DNA of 64,000 bases, taken from the NCBI GenBank assembly GCA_947497145.1, contig CANMFQ010000001.1, positions 124,001 through 188,000 on the forward strand. Reading direction: 5' to 3'. The translations under genes and the position numbers were made by a program. Position 1 is the stretch's first letter; every line of letters starts with the position of its first letter. The notes beneath the pieces were generated by a model, which saw only the letters and a list, made by a program, of their open reading frames with translations, was not told where the DNA came from and ran no database searches. This DNA comes from an uncultured Flavobacteriaceae bacterium. Its GTDB lineage: Bacteria > Bacteroidota > Bacteroidia > Flavobacteriales > Flavobacteriaceae. Positions 7,687 to 16,339 of this stretch are shown here, piece by piece.

Positions 7687-9408
7687 TTAATGTAGATCCC
7701 TGTCAACTTTTGAGCCTGATTTACCTACTAAAAAATCTAAATCGGCACCTTTGTCTGCCTGTTCTACATGCGCTATATACATTTTTACATAACCTCTGGT
7801 AGCAAGCGGTTCTGGAGGTTTCCATTGCGCTTTTCTTGCCGCAAGAATGGCATCAGGAACATCAAGATGGAGCTTTCGTTGTTCAACATCTAAATGAATC
7901 ACATCACCATTTTTTACCAATGCTAAGGTGCCACCAACAGTCGATTCGGGTGAAACATGCAAAATAACGGTTCCTGCTGCAGTACCACTCATACGACCAT
8001 CAGAAATACGAACCATATCGGTTACGCCTTTTAGCAACAACTTTTCAGGAAGGTCAACATTGCCCACCTCGGGCATGCCTGGGTATCCTTTGGGGCCAAC
8101 GCCTTTTAATACAAGTATACTATTTTCATCAATTTCTAGGTCGGGGTCGTCAATACGATTATGGTAATCTTCCATGCTTTCAAAAACAACAGCCTTGCCT
8201 TTATGATTCATTAAATGTGGGCTAGCAGCAGCGGGTTTTATAACGGCGCCGTTTTCACATAGATTGCCTTTTAAAACGGCTATACCTGCTTCTTTAATAA
8301 TGGGGTTGTCAATAGAGGTTATCACATCGTTATCATAACAGATGGCGTCTGTATAGTTTGCGGTAAGTGGTTTTCCATTTACCGTAATGGTGTCTTTATG
8401 CAATAGCTTTTCAAGTTCTTTCATAACTACCGGTAGGCCTCCTGCATAAAAAAAGTCTTCCATCAAATGTGTTCCTGATGGTTTTAGGTTGACCAATAAA
8501 GGTATTTTACTGCCAATGGTATCAAAATCATCTAATTTTAAATCAACTCCTATACGCCCAGCAATTGCGGTTAGGTGAATAATTAAATTGGTAGACCCTC
8601 CAACAGCAGCATTGGTAATAATGGCATTTTCAAATGCTTTACGTGTTAGTATTTTTGAGAGCGTAAGGTCTTCTTTTACCATGTCAACAATACGTCTGCC
8701 AGAAAGTTGGGCAAATAATTTTTTTCTAGAATCTGCTGCAGGAATTGAAGAGAATCCGGGAAGTGTAAGGCCTAAGGCTTCAACCATAGTCGCCATAGTT
8801 GAGGCTGTTCCCATGGTATTGCAGTGCCCAATACTACGTGCAACACAAACTTCAGCTTCATTAAAATCGGCATCCGAATAACCGTCTTTCTTTTGTTTCT
8901 CTTTTATCATCCAGTTCATAGAGCCAGAGCCTATTTTTTCACCGCGAAACCGACCACTTAACATGGGGCCACCAGGCACAACAATAGTCGGTAAATCAAC
9001 ACTGCAAGCTCCCATAACCGTTGATGGTGTGGTTTTGTCGCACCCCGTTAAGAGCACAATGCCGTCTAGAGGATTTCCGCGAATAGACTCTTCAGTATCC
9101 ATACTGGCTAAATTGCGAAACAACATACTCGTAGGGCGAATAATAGTTTCGCCTAATGACATGACAGGAAATTCTAATGGAAATCCTCCCGCTTCCAGAA
9201 TGCCTCTTTTTACGACTTCGGCAAAGTCACGCAGATGACCATTACAGGGTGTTAATTCTGACCATGTATTGCATATGCCTATAACGGGCTTGCCTTTAAA
9301 ATAATCGTCAGGATATCCTTGATTTCTGAGCCAAGAACGGTGTACAAAACCCATTTTGTCATTTCCGCCAAACCATTCACTGCTTCGTAAGTGTTTCTTT
9401 TTTTTCAT
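7687..9408 (-). CDS. IlvD/Edd family sugar-acid dehydratase
   Basis: 573 aa. Family members remove water from 2,3-dihydroxy acids using an Fe-S cluster and Mg2+. The cluster cysteines are visible: C55 in ELTPCNGH, the Cys of TGCDKTTPS, and the Cys of GHCNTMGTAST. The PCNGH form, the SSEWFGG start and the absence of the biosynthetic IlvD signature place it with L-arabinonate/D-xylonate/galactonate-type dehydratases rather than with the valine/isoleucine enzyme. The active-site Ser region GRMSGTAAGTVILH is present near the C-terminus. No sugar dehydrogenase or aldolase lies beside it, so its pathway partners must be elsewhere. The substrate is not determined. Confidence 0.85.
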   Translation of the reverse strand: MKKKKHLRSSEWFGGNDKMGFVHRSWLRNQGYPDDYFKGKPVIGICNTWSELTPCNGHLRDFAEVVKRGILEAGGFPLEFPVMSLGETIIRPTSMLFRNLASMDTEESIRGNPLDGIVLLTGCDKTTPSTVMGACSVDLPTIVVPGGPMLSGRFRGEKIGSGSMNWMIKEKQKKDGYSDADFNEAEVCVARSIGHCNTMGTASTMATMVEALGLTLPGFSSIPAADSRKKLFAQLSGRRIVDMVKEDLTLSKILTRKAFENAIITNAAVGGSTNLIIHLTAIAGRIGVDLKLDDFDTIGSKIPLLVNLKPSGTHLMEDFFYAGGLPVVMKELEKLLHKDTITVNGKPLTANYTDAICYDNDVITSIDNPIIKEAGIAVLKGNLCENGAVIKPAAASPHLMNHKGKAVVFESMEDYHNRIDDPDLEIDENSILVLKGVGPKGYPGMPEVGNVDLPEKLLLKGVTDMVRISDGRMSGTAAGTVILHVSPESTVGGTLALVKNGDVIHLDVEQRKLHLDVPDAILAARKAQWKPPEPLATRGYVKMYIAHVEQADKGADLDFLVGKSGSKVDRDLH

Positions 9409-9458
9409 TGTAGCATAGTATGGGTTTAAATTAAGAAAAATACGGGTATTAGATGCAG

Positions 9459-10571
9459 CTACGTTAAATTAGCTAGTTCTTTTCCTATGAGGCTTCCTAT
9501 AGCAACGCCCATTCCCCCTAAGCGAACACCACAAAAAACATGATTTGAAAGTTGTTTTACAATAGGACTTTTTCGTTCGCCTATGCCCATAATACCACTC
9601 CATCTGTGGTCAATTTCAAATGGAATATCTGGTAAAATAGTGTTTTTCAGTATGGTTTCTAATTGGTTTTGTATCAATTTGGTTTGACCAAAGGTGCTGG
9701 TTTCTTCTCCCTTGAAATCTAAATTTCTACCGCCCCCAAAAAGTATTCTTTGGTTGATGTTTCTAAAATAATAATAGCCTTCGTCTAAATGAAAAGTCCC
9801 TTTTATATGTAAATCTGCAATCGGTTTGGTGATGAGTACTTGTGCTCGTGCTGGCTTTACATTGGCTTTGATAAACTGTGAGGCAAAACCATTGGTAGCA
9901 ATCATCATTTTTTTTGTTTTAAACTCAAATAGGTTTGTTTTTATGGTAATACCTTCTGCGTGTTCTACAAAATGTTCAACAGCAACACCATTCAATATCA
10001 AGATGTTATTTGTTTGTGCCAATTGAAGGAGGCTATTCATCATCATACCGGTATCTATTTGTGCTTCAAATTGATGGGTGATATAGGTTTCTTTGATATG
10101 CTGAAAACCAAAACTATTGTTGTGAGTGTTAAAAGCAGGAGCATTAAATACTGGAAATAGCAATTCGTTTATAGTGGCTAAATTGCTTAAACACTGTTGG
10201 TATAACGGTTCTTGTTTTTTTAAAAAAAGCTCATGTCCCCCGTATTGTTTAAAACCTATGTTCGCATCACCGAGATTTTTTCTGAGAAGTTGTATGCCTT
10301 GATAGCGTTTTTGAACCAATTGCACCACCTCTTGCTCACTATGTTGCTTGAGGTCGGCGCAGATTTCAGAGATGCTACCAAAACAGGCGAAACCGGCATT
10401 TTTGGTACTTGCTCCTTGTGGAAGAATTCCTTTTTCTAAGATGATTATTTTTGCTTTCGGATATTTTTGTCGCAATATAAGTGCACAGTTAAGACCTACG
10501 ATGCCGCTTCCTACAATAGTAAAATCAATATTAGAAAGCCATGTTTTGTATTCCCAGTAACTAAGATTCAT
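9459..10571 (-). CDS. FAD-dependent oxidoreductase (DAO family)
   Basis: 370 aa from the ATG at 10571 (MNLSYWEYKTW). The frame is open five codons further, to an ATG at 10586, but the shorter start is the usual one for such proteins. A Rossmann FAD-binding motif sits at the N-terminus (IVGSGIVGLNCALILRQ with an acidic ILEKG strand). GASTKNAGFACFGS matches the DAO/glycine-oxidase group, where this segment contacts the flavin. FCGVRLGGMGVAIGS near the C-terminus closes the FAD site. Enzymes of this group oxidise amines, amino acids or 2-hydroxy acids; the substrate cannot be told. It lies between dinB and the dehydratase on the same strand. Confidence 0.82.
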   Translation of the reverse strand: MNLSYWEYKTWLSNIDFTIVGSGIVGLNCALILRQKYPKAKIIILEKGILPQGASTKNAGFACFGSISEICADLKQHSEQEVVQLVQKRYQGIQLLRKNLGDANIGFKQYGGHELFLKKQEPLYQQCLSNLATINELLFPVFNAPAFNTHNNSFGFQHIKETYITHQFEAQIDTGMMMNSLLQLAQTNNILILNGVAVEHFVEHAEGITIKTNLFEFKTKKMMIATNGFASQFIKANVKPARAQVLITKPIADLHIKGTFHLDEGYYYFRNINQRILFGGGRNLDFKGEETSTFGQTKLIQNQLETILKNTILPDIPFEIDHRWSGIMGIGERKSPIVKQLSNHVFCGVRLGGMGVAIGSLIGKELANLT

Positions 10572-10637
10572 CGTACTAAAATACAAACAAAAGCGATGCG
10601 AAGAAGCTAATGTCTAGTGCTATTGTTATGTGTTTGC

Positions 10638-11738
10638 TTAAAAATCAAACTTAAGTTGTATCGATATTTCCTTTGTTTCTTGGGGAGTCTCTTTTTTTTC
10701 GGTGTTTAGATTTGATAAGGAAATACCCAATAAACGCACAGAGTTTTGCATAGTTTCTTGATAAAGTAGCTCTTTGGCAGTTGCTAAAATTAAAGCTTTA
10801 TCAGCAATGAAATAGGGGAGTGTTTTACTTCGTGTTTGCAGGGTAAAATCACTGTATTTTATTTTTAGGGTTACAGTTTTTCCAGCAATTTCGGACTTTT
10901 TAAGACGTCGTTCTAGCTCTTGTGCAATGTGCTCTAGGCGTTCTATCATAAAAATTTCACTACTCAAATTTTCGTTAAAAGTACGTTCTGCACCCACCGA
11001 TTTTGGTATGCGATGTGGTTTTACTTCACTATGATGAATACCACGAACAACGTTGTAGTAGTGGTTGCCGGCTTTTCCAAAATTTTCATCGAGAAATGCC
11101 TGTGACTTACGCTTTAGGTCTTTGCCTGTAAATATGCCAAGCGAATACATTTTGTCAGCGGTTACCTTACCAACACCATAGAATTTTCGAATTTCTAAAG
11201 CCTCCAAAAAAGACAGCACTTCTTCGGGGTTTACGGTTTTTTGACCGTTGGGCTTATTATAGTCACTAGCTATTTTGGCGATAAATTTATTAATAGAAAT
11301 ACCTGCGGATGCCGTTAGTTGCAGCTCATTAAAAATACGTTGTCTAATTTCTTGAGCGATTAAGCTTGCAGACGGATTTCCTTTTTTATTTACTGTAACA
11401 TCTAAGTAGGCTTCATCTAAGGATAAAGGCTCAACAAGGTCTGTGTAATCGTAAAATATTTTGCGAATGCCTTGTGAAATTTCTTTGTAGCGGTCAAAAC
11501 GGGCTTGTACAAAGATAAGCTCAGGGCAATTACGTTTGGCAACGATGCTACTCATGGCACTACGAACGCCAAATTTACGTGCTTCATAGCTTGCTGCTGC
11601 AACTACGCCCCTTTGAGAGTTTCCGCCAACAGCAATGGGTTTGCCACGTAAATGAGGATTGTCAAGTTGTTCTACAGAGGCATAAAAGGCATCCATATCA
11701 ACATGAATTATCTTTCGTAAAGGAAAATCAGGTTCCAT
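10638..11738 (-). CDS. dinB: DNA polymerase IV (Y-family, translesion)
   Basis: 366 aa, a normal DinB length. It copies past damaged bases and adds nucleotides with low fidelity. The palm motifs DMDAFYASVEQ (near residue 14) and SLDEAYLD (near residue 105) hold the three catalytic acidic residues. RGVVAAASYEARKFGV is the fingers signature. HhH thumb (KFYGVGKVTADKMYSLGI) and little-finger domains follow. The C-terminus ends in SIQLKFDF, which matches a beta-clamp binding peptide (QLxLF type). A TAAATTTG box ends four bases before the ATG. I did not see a LexA-type operator, and Bacteroidota SOS boxes vary. Confidence 0.95.
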   Translation of the reverse strand: MEPDFPLRKIIHVDMDAFYASVEQLDNPHLRGKPIAVGGNSQRGVVAAASYEARKFGVRSAMSSIVAKRNCPELIFVQARFDRYKEISQGIRKIFYDYTDLVEPLSLDEAYLDVTVNKKGNPSASLIAQEIRQRIFNELQLTASAGISINKFIAKIASDYNKPNGQKTVNPEEVLSFLEALEIRKFYGVGKVTADKMYSLGIFTGKDLKRKSQAFLDENFGKAGNHYYNVVRGIHHSEVKPHRIPKSVGAERTFNENLSSEIFMIERLEHIAQELERRLKKSEIAGKTVTLKIKYSDFTLQTRSKTLPYFIADKALILATAKELLYQETMQNSVRLLGISLSNLNTEKKETPQETKEISIQLKFDF

Positions 11739-11742
11739 GCTG

Positions 11743-11750
11743 CAAATTTA
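11743..11750 (-). promoter_or_regulatory. -7 promoter box of dinB (TAAATTTG)
   Basis: Exact match to TAnnTTTG on the minus strand, followed by CAGC and the dinB ATG. The geometry is identical to that of thiL and predicts a leaderless or nearly leaderless mRNA. Confidence 0.6.
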
Positions 11751-11901
11751 TAATAACTTGCTCATGTATATTGCATACAATGGGCTATAACAATTGGTGT
11801 TTTGTATTTGCCAAATTATGGTGCTTTGTGTGCTGTACGCATAAGTTATTGCTATATTTAGCCCGTATGAATAAGGTTTGTCAAACAATAAGGTTATCTA
11901 G

Positions 11902-12369
11902 ATGATTGAAATTGAGCGGAAATTTTTAGTGTTATCAGAAGCTTTTAAAAAGGAAGCAATTACTCAAAAGAGAATTGTACAAGGATTTTTAAATACAGAC
12001 CCATTGCGTACTGTTCGTGTTAGAATAAAGGGCGAAGTGGGTTTTTTAACCATAAAAGGCAAGTCTAACAATACGGGTACTTCACGTTTTGAATGGGAAA
12101 AGCAAATTGATGTAAAAGATGCGCAAGAACTTTTAAAGTTATGTGAGTCTGGGGTGTTAGAAAAAACTCGATACGAAATACCTGTGGGGAAGCACACCTT
12201 TGAAGTTGATGAATTTTATGGTGAAAATGAGGGTTTGGTGGTAGCAGAAGTAGAGCTTGCTACTGAAAACGAGGCTTTTGAAAAGCCACTTTGGTTAGGT
12301 GATGAGGTTACTGGTGATGTGAAATACTATAATTCTCAATTGAGCAAATGCCCCTTTAAAAGTTGGTAG
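11902..12369 (+). CDS. CYTH domain protein (inorganic triphosphatase-like)
   Basis: 155 aa. It begins with IEIERKFLV, the ExExK signature of the CYTH (CyaB/thiamine triphosphatase) tunnel fold, followed by RTVRVRIKGEVGFLTIKGK, TRFEWEKQID, KTRYEIP, FEVDEFYGENEGLVVAEVEL and the C-terminal DVKYYNSQLSK. The charged residues lining the tunnel and binding Mg2+/triphosphate are all present. The length fits the short bacterial form, which mostly acts as tripolyphosphatase; adenylate cyclase activity is also known in the family. It is divergent from dinB. A near-consensus box (TATATTTA, about 11863) lies upstream. Confidence 0.88.
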   Translation: MIEIERKFLVLSEAFKKEAITQKRIVQGFLNTDPLRTVRVRIKGEVGFLTIKGKSNNTGTSRFEWEKQIDVKDAQELLKLCESGVLEKTRYEIPVGKHTFEVDEFYGENEGLVVAEVELATENEAFEKPLWLGDEVTGDVKYYNSQLSKCPFKSW

Positions 12370-12894
12370 GGTTGAACGCTAGTTTACTCGGTGTGGTCCC
12401 CGTTATAAAGGAGCTTAATCGAGATTGAGGGGTATTCATCTAGAAGGTAGACCTAAAAAAACATTTTTATTTATAGGATTAGACAATTTAAAAAGAAATA
12501 CTAGTTTTTAGAAATACCTTAAAGCTATTGAAAAGATGGGTATGGTCTCATTGGAAGGAATGCCATTGGAAAATCGCCACACTACTCACGTCAGTCTAAC
12601 TCTTTTTTAGCAAACCGAACAAGTAAACTGTATTCTGTTATACCACAAAGCACACCAATCAAGGAAACCAAAAGAGTATCATAAACTATGCTGTAAATTA
12701 CCTTTAGTAGTACGATGCGTATCCAAAGAAGAATGAAAAAAATTAGAACAAAAAGTACTGTTAAAGCTAGCTGTGGGCTCTGATTTTATTATTTTTTTAT
12801 CCCTCGCAGGATTTGGCAATGGGATTTCTGATGAACCTCTAAAATATATATGTTTATCATACTAAGTAAGGAAAGTTAAATGTGTTTGCCCTGC
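12370..12894. other. Gene-debris region at the edge of an accessory island
   Basis: 525 bp without an intact gene. On the plus strand, about 12450-12610, a frame interrupted by a single stop reads PKKTFLFIGLDN and then KYLKAIEKMGMV. It looks like the end of a decayed gene. On the minus strand, 12591-12782 is a 63-codon open frame with membrane-protein composition but no start codon. Neither is assigned to a family. Together with the recombinase wreck at 15281 they suggest past insertions and decay here. Confidence 0.4.
12591..12782 (-). pseudogene. Possible membrane-protein remnant without a start codon
   Basis: A 63-codon minus-strand frame is bounded upstream by two stop codons and has no ATG. 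Its translation has two strongly hydrophobic segments (LTVLFVLIFFILLWIRIVLL, then LLVSLIGVLCGI) and ends in FAKKELD before a tga stop. Composition like this is unlikely in random AT-rich DNA but possible. It may be the C-terminal part of a broken small membrane protein. I cannot name a family. Confidence 0.3.
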
Positions 12895-14220
12895 TCATTG
12901 AGCGGTTTTGTAGGTGTTAACTATTTTTTTTCGTTTACCTGAAGCTAATACTGGTATTTCATCCACATATTCAAAAGAAATTGTGGCATCCAATCCCAAA
13001 TTTTCAAGAAACATAGATCGTAATTGAGTTTCAAATGGAAACTTTTCATTTTCTAAGTTTAACTTGATAAGATAATTACTAGCGTCTGTCTGTATAAATT
13101 GATATTGCTTGATATATTGAAAATAATCATAAAACTGGAAATCTACTAAATAGGATGAATAGATTTTACCACTTGTAGTATAAATAACATCCATTTTTCG
13201 CCCCTCAATTCTGGTTATTGTTGGGAAATTAGTATATGAATTGTTGTTTGAAAACCATGCGACATCACCTGTGTCGTAACGAATTATTGGCATGCAATAA
13301 TTAAACAAATCTGTTACAATAATGCGTGCCATTTCATTTTCTTCTGCTGGAAAATCACTATCCATCTTTAAAAATTCAACATGATAACTGGCCCAATTAA
13401 TATGAAAATTAGTATCATCTACCATTAATTGTTGGGCTATTATTCCGAGTTCTTCATTGGAGTACCTAGACAGTACTTTGGTGCCGAAATATTTTTCAGC
13501 CGACAACTTCACATACTCACTTAAGGACTCTGAAATAGTTATGATAGAATTAACCTCAAGTTTTTCTATGTTTTTGAAACCGTATTTGTCTAAATACTTA
13601 CAAATAAGTTCCAATCCATGACTTACTATGCTGATATTAATTGAACGTTTTTCATTTGTAAGTTTGTTTAATAATTTAGAGATGTTAGTATCATTAATGT
13701 TTCCAATATTGATTTGTATCATATTTCTTAGGCGCAAAACCCATTTTGGAAGTAGTGTATAATCATTTTCTAACCAAACTTGAATATCATAAAATTTACT
13801 ACCTAATTGATAGTTGGCCTTATTTAAAAAAAATAAAGTGTCAATTGTATTTCGCTCCTTTTTACGCTTATCTTGAAGTATTGTTAAAGGAATACCCGTG
13901 GAGCCACTTGTAGATTTTTCAAAAGTAGGTTTTGATAAGTACAAGTCCGATTTAAAGGCGTTATAATTTTCTTGTATAGTTATTTTATTAATTACAGGAA
14001 AATCGATCAGTTTTGTTTTGTTCTTAAATTCTTTATAAAATTTTGTAGTCCTTGTTGCATGCGATATCAATAAAGTAATTCGTTCATCTCTTCGTTTTAT
14101 GGCCTTTAAAGATGGTGATTTTGTGTTTATTAAAAGAAGTTCATTGTAATGTTTTTTTAGTGGACTACCTTTAATAAAATCCAAACACCAAAACACTTTT
14201 TTTCTCAAAAATGGAAGCAT
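12895..14220 (-). CDS. PaaK/CapK-like adenylate-forming enzyme
   Basis: 441 aa, similar in length to phenylacetate-CoA ligase and CapK-type proteins. These activate a carboxylate with ATP as an acyl-adenylate. Motifs seen: the P-loop KSTSGSTGIP (residues 102-111), RYSNEELG (252-259) at the place of the YGxTE motif, RYDTGD (314-319), and the hinge RIEGRKMD (337-344). The final domain ends with a basic GKRKKIVNTYK containing the expected catalytic Lys region. CapK-like members usually sit in surface-polysaccharide or lipid clusters. Here the only neighbour is a SET-domain gene 178 bp upstream on the same strand. The acyl substrate is unknown. The gene appears more AT-rich than its surroundings, consistent with acquisition. 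Confidence 0.78.
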   Translation of the reverse strand: MLPFLRKKVFWCLDFIKGSPLKKHYNELLLINTKSPSLKAIKRRDERITLLISHATRTTKFYKEFKNKTKLIDFPVINKITIQENYNAFKSDLYLSKPTFEKSTSGSTGIPLTILQDKRKKERNTIDTLFFLNKANYQLGSKFYDIQVWLENDYTLLPKWVLRLRNMIQINIGNINDTNISKLLNKLTNEKRSINISIVSHGLELICKYLDKYGFKNIEKLEVNSIITISESLSEYVKLSAEKYFGTKVLSRYSNEELGIIAQQLMVDDTNFHINWASYHVEFLKMDSDFPAEENEMARIIVTDLFNYCMPIIRYDTGDVAWFSNNNSYTNFPTITRIEGRKMDVIYTTSGKIYSSYLVDFQFYDYFQYIKQYQFIQTDASNYLIKLNLENEKFPFETQLRSMFLENLGLDATISFEYVDEIPVLASGKRKKIVNTYKTAQ

Positions 14221-14398
14221 TTATAGTTATAATTTAAAAATGGAATTAATTATTTTTAGTCCAACCAAAATCGGGTTTTTATCGTACATAAAAAAGGAAT
14301 CTATATTAATGAGACCAGAAGTTAATATTAAAATGTAGGTGTCAATTGATTCTTGTATGATTTTCAGCTATGTGATTTAACCTTCAGTTCTCTTTTTT

Positions 14399-15115
14399 TC
14401 AAAGGGTTTTATGCATTTTTTCATCATAGTAATTTTCCAGAATAGAGTCCATTTTCTCTTTTCCTGTAATTATGTTATTGAGCTTATGCCATAATTCATC
14501 TGAAATTAACTCTTTTAGTGGTTGTTTGTTTGAATTAATATGTTCAAAAGCGCTTAGAATTTGGTGATCCCAAATTTCATGATATTTTAATAAGTCATCG
14601 GGATATGCAATTTTCCTTTTTGTACCCTCATCAATTCCTACGAAAGGTTGTTTGATGTTAAAGTACCCATAGTCATTTGTTAATTGTTCGCCTGGATGAA
14701 TATCTCTAACGGCAACTTCAAAATCATAGGCTGTTGTTAAACAGGTTGGATTAAAACTATGATTTATGTATCGTCCAAGATCCCAACAAAGAATATGATT
14801 TCCAATATTGCTCCTGAAAGCGTAAGTGTCAATAATATCTTGATGAATAGAATCCATAGACTCGAAATCTTTTGGGGTAAATTCCATGTCAAATTCATCT
14901 AAAACCCACGTAATTGTTCCCATAGGGATAAAATCTGTTGCAACAAGGCCAAAACCAATTTCGTTACTGATAAATTTTAATGCTGTTTTTGGGTGAATCA
15001 TATTTTTATTTAAAAAGTCGATTTTCGGCGAATATAGTATTTTTATTTTTTGATTCATTGTAGCTTGGTTATAATTAAGTAATCCGATTAGCTGTTTCGG
15101 TTGCAACTGAGTCAC
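14399..15115 (-). CDS. SET domain protein (putative protein-lysine methyltransferase)
   Basis: 238 aa for the longest frame. Other ATGs at 15058 (residue 20) and 15001 (residue 39, MIHPKTAL) are credible, and the last best fits where the domain begins. SET motifs are clear: EIGFGLVAT (residues 52-60) for cofactor binding, RYINHSFNPTC (115-125) containing the NHS triplet, and PGEQLTNDYGYF (141-152) matching the GEELTxDY motif with the catalytic Tyr. There is no pre-SET or post-SET Cys cluster. SET enzymes methylate lysines using S-adenosylmethionine; bacterial targets are mostly unknown. It is upstream of the adenylate-forming gene and downstream of a dead recombinase. Confidence 0.8.
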   Translation of the reverse strand: MTQLQPKQLIGLLNYNQATMNQKIKILYSPKIDFLNKNMIHPKTALKFISNEIGFGLVATDFIPMGTITWVLDEFDMEFTPKDFESMDSIHQDIIDTYAFRSNIGNHILCWDLGRYINHSFNPTCLTTAYDFEVAVRDIHPGEQLTNDYGYFNIKQPFVGIDEGTKRKIAYPDDLLKYHEIWDHQILSAFEHINSNKQPLKELISDELWHKLNNIITGKEKMDSILENYYDEKMHKTL

Positions 15116-15280
15116 TTTGAAAGTTTATGTAATGATACATTACTTAATTTTTCGTTTTCACTATTCCTAGTGGTTGCCCTTGCAGAAACTAAACTATATA
15201 ACAGCTGGCAATCTAACCTTTCTATTAGTTCTATTTATTTTATAATAAACTTCAGAAAGCTCATTTTCTTTAACTCCTAA

Positions 15281-15865
15281 AAAAGTAGTAATCTAATTGA
15301 AAGTGCTTGTAAACAAGTGCCGAGTTTTACAATTCTTTATCAAAAACTTAAGCGTTCTGTGAGACTTTCAGGTAAAAGCCATAGTGCATTAACCAGTTAT
15401 GCTCGTTGTCTTGCCCATTTGTCTCTGCATTTTTGAGTGCAATCTGTTTGATATAGACCAAGAGTAGGTTTAAGATTATTTACATCACTTAAAAAACCAG
15501 CATAAAATCCCTTGGGAGAGGTTTTTCAAGCATACGGTCTATGGGTTTCGTTATGGTAATAAAATTCATGTATTACCTGCACTTAGTATAAAACTTTCTT
15601 GAATAGAAAGACCAAAAAAAATATCACCTATTATTTTGAGTAAGAACGAGGTAAAGTTATTTCTTATAACATCCAGACTTCACAAAAACGGTTTGATGTT
15701 GGCTTTGCTATATGGCTATGGTCTTTGGTGTTTTGAACTTCGGAATTTTCATGTAAAGGATTTATAGTTAGACAGTTAGTAATTACATATTCGGCAAAGT
15801 CAAGACGTAAAGACTGCTATGTTTCTTTGTGTGTGCTAGCTAAAAAAATACACTTCGGTTACTAA
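15281..15865 (+). pseudogene. Degraded tyrosine recombinase (IS91/transposon-type integrase)
   Basis: No single frame is intact, but successive pieces read as one integrase. They are, in order: CKQVPSFTILYQKLKRSVRL with YARCLAHLSLHF (15299-15435), then DYLHHLKNQHK, FFKHTVYGFRYG (about 15520-15560), ISPIILSKNEVK, LALLYGYGLWCFELRNFHVK (to about 15765), and SRRKDCYVSLCV. This is the order of the SAM-like N-terminal domain, followed by the first part of the catalytic domain containing the usual active-site Arg position (GLRxxE, here GLWCFE, so the Arg is lost). Several in-frame stops and at least one frameshift are present, and the C-terminal H-R-H-Y part is gone. It is a dead remnant of a mobile-element recombinase. 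Confidence 0.8.
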
Positions 15866-15884
15866 ATTACGCAATGCCTATATC

Positions 15885-16280
15885 CTATTTCGCTAAAACG
15901 CCTTCTTTTTCAATAAGCGGAATGGTAGTGGCCGTATTTTCTGAAATACTATTTTTTTCGAAAATAAAGCGCTTTTCATAAATTTTGTTATCTGCATAGT
16001 AGGTGACAAAAAACTCATTGGTTAGGGCTAGTACGTCTTCTTGAAGTAATTCTATCTTCTCAAAAGATTTGGCTGCTACAACGCCAATGGCATGGCGCAT
16101 TATTGAAGTTTTTATATCGCCATCAAAACCTTTTGAAACGATCAACACCATATCAATTTTTGTTGTTCTATTATTGATAACATAGGTGTTCCAATCTTTC
16201 GACAGAAACTCATCATTCCATTCGTGAATAGCAGCAACATACACGTCTTTGGCAATTGGTATTTCAATATCTTTCTTCAC
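15885..16280 (-). CDS. Conserved-looking hypothetical protein
   Basis: 131 aa, no signal peptide. The sequence is a mix of beta-prone and charged segments (AKDVYVAAIHEWNDEFLSKD, KIDMVLIVSKGFD, MRHAIGVVAAKSFEKIELL). It ends in VLAK. I recognise no known domain. It lies 60 bp downstream of pheS on the same strand and could be co-transcribed with it. Good codon structure and an AAG-rich region before the ATG support it as a real gene. Function unknown. Confidence 0.6.
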   Translation of the reverse strand: MKKDIEIPIAKDVYVAAIHEWNDEFLSKDWNTYVINNRTTKIDMVLIVSKGFDGDIKTSIMRHAIGVVAAKSFEKIELLQEDVLALTNEFFVTYYADNKIYEKRFIFEKNSISENTATTIPLIEKEGVLAK

Positions 16281-16339
16281 AAGAGTAAATTATATCTTTC
16301 AGTTTGTGTACTAAGCGCTATATAATGCTTTTTACAAGC

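Noticed and set aside
15129-15143. Short palindrome GTAATG-ATA-CATTAC upstream of the SET gene
   Set aside because: Six-bp arms in AT-rich DNA are expected by chance; there is no second copy to support an operator.
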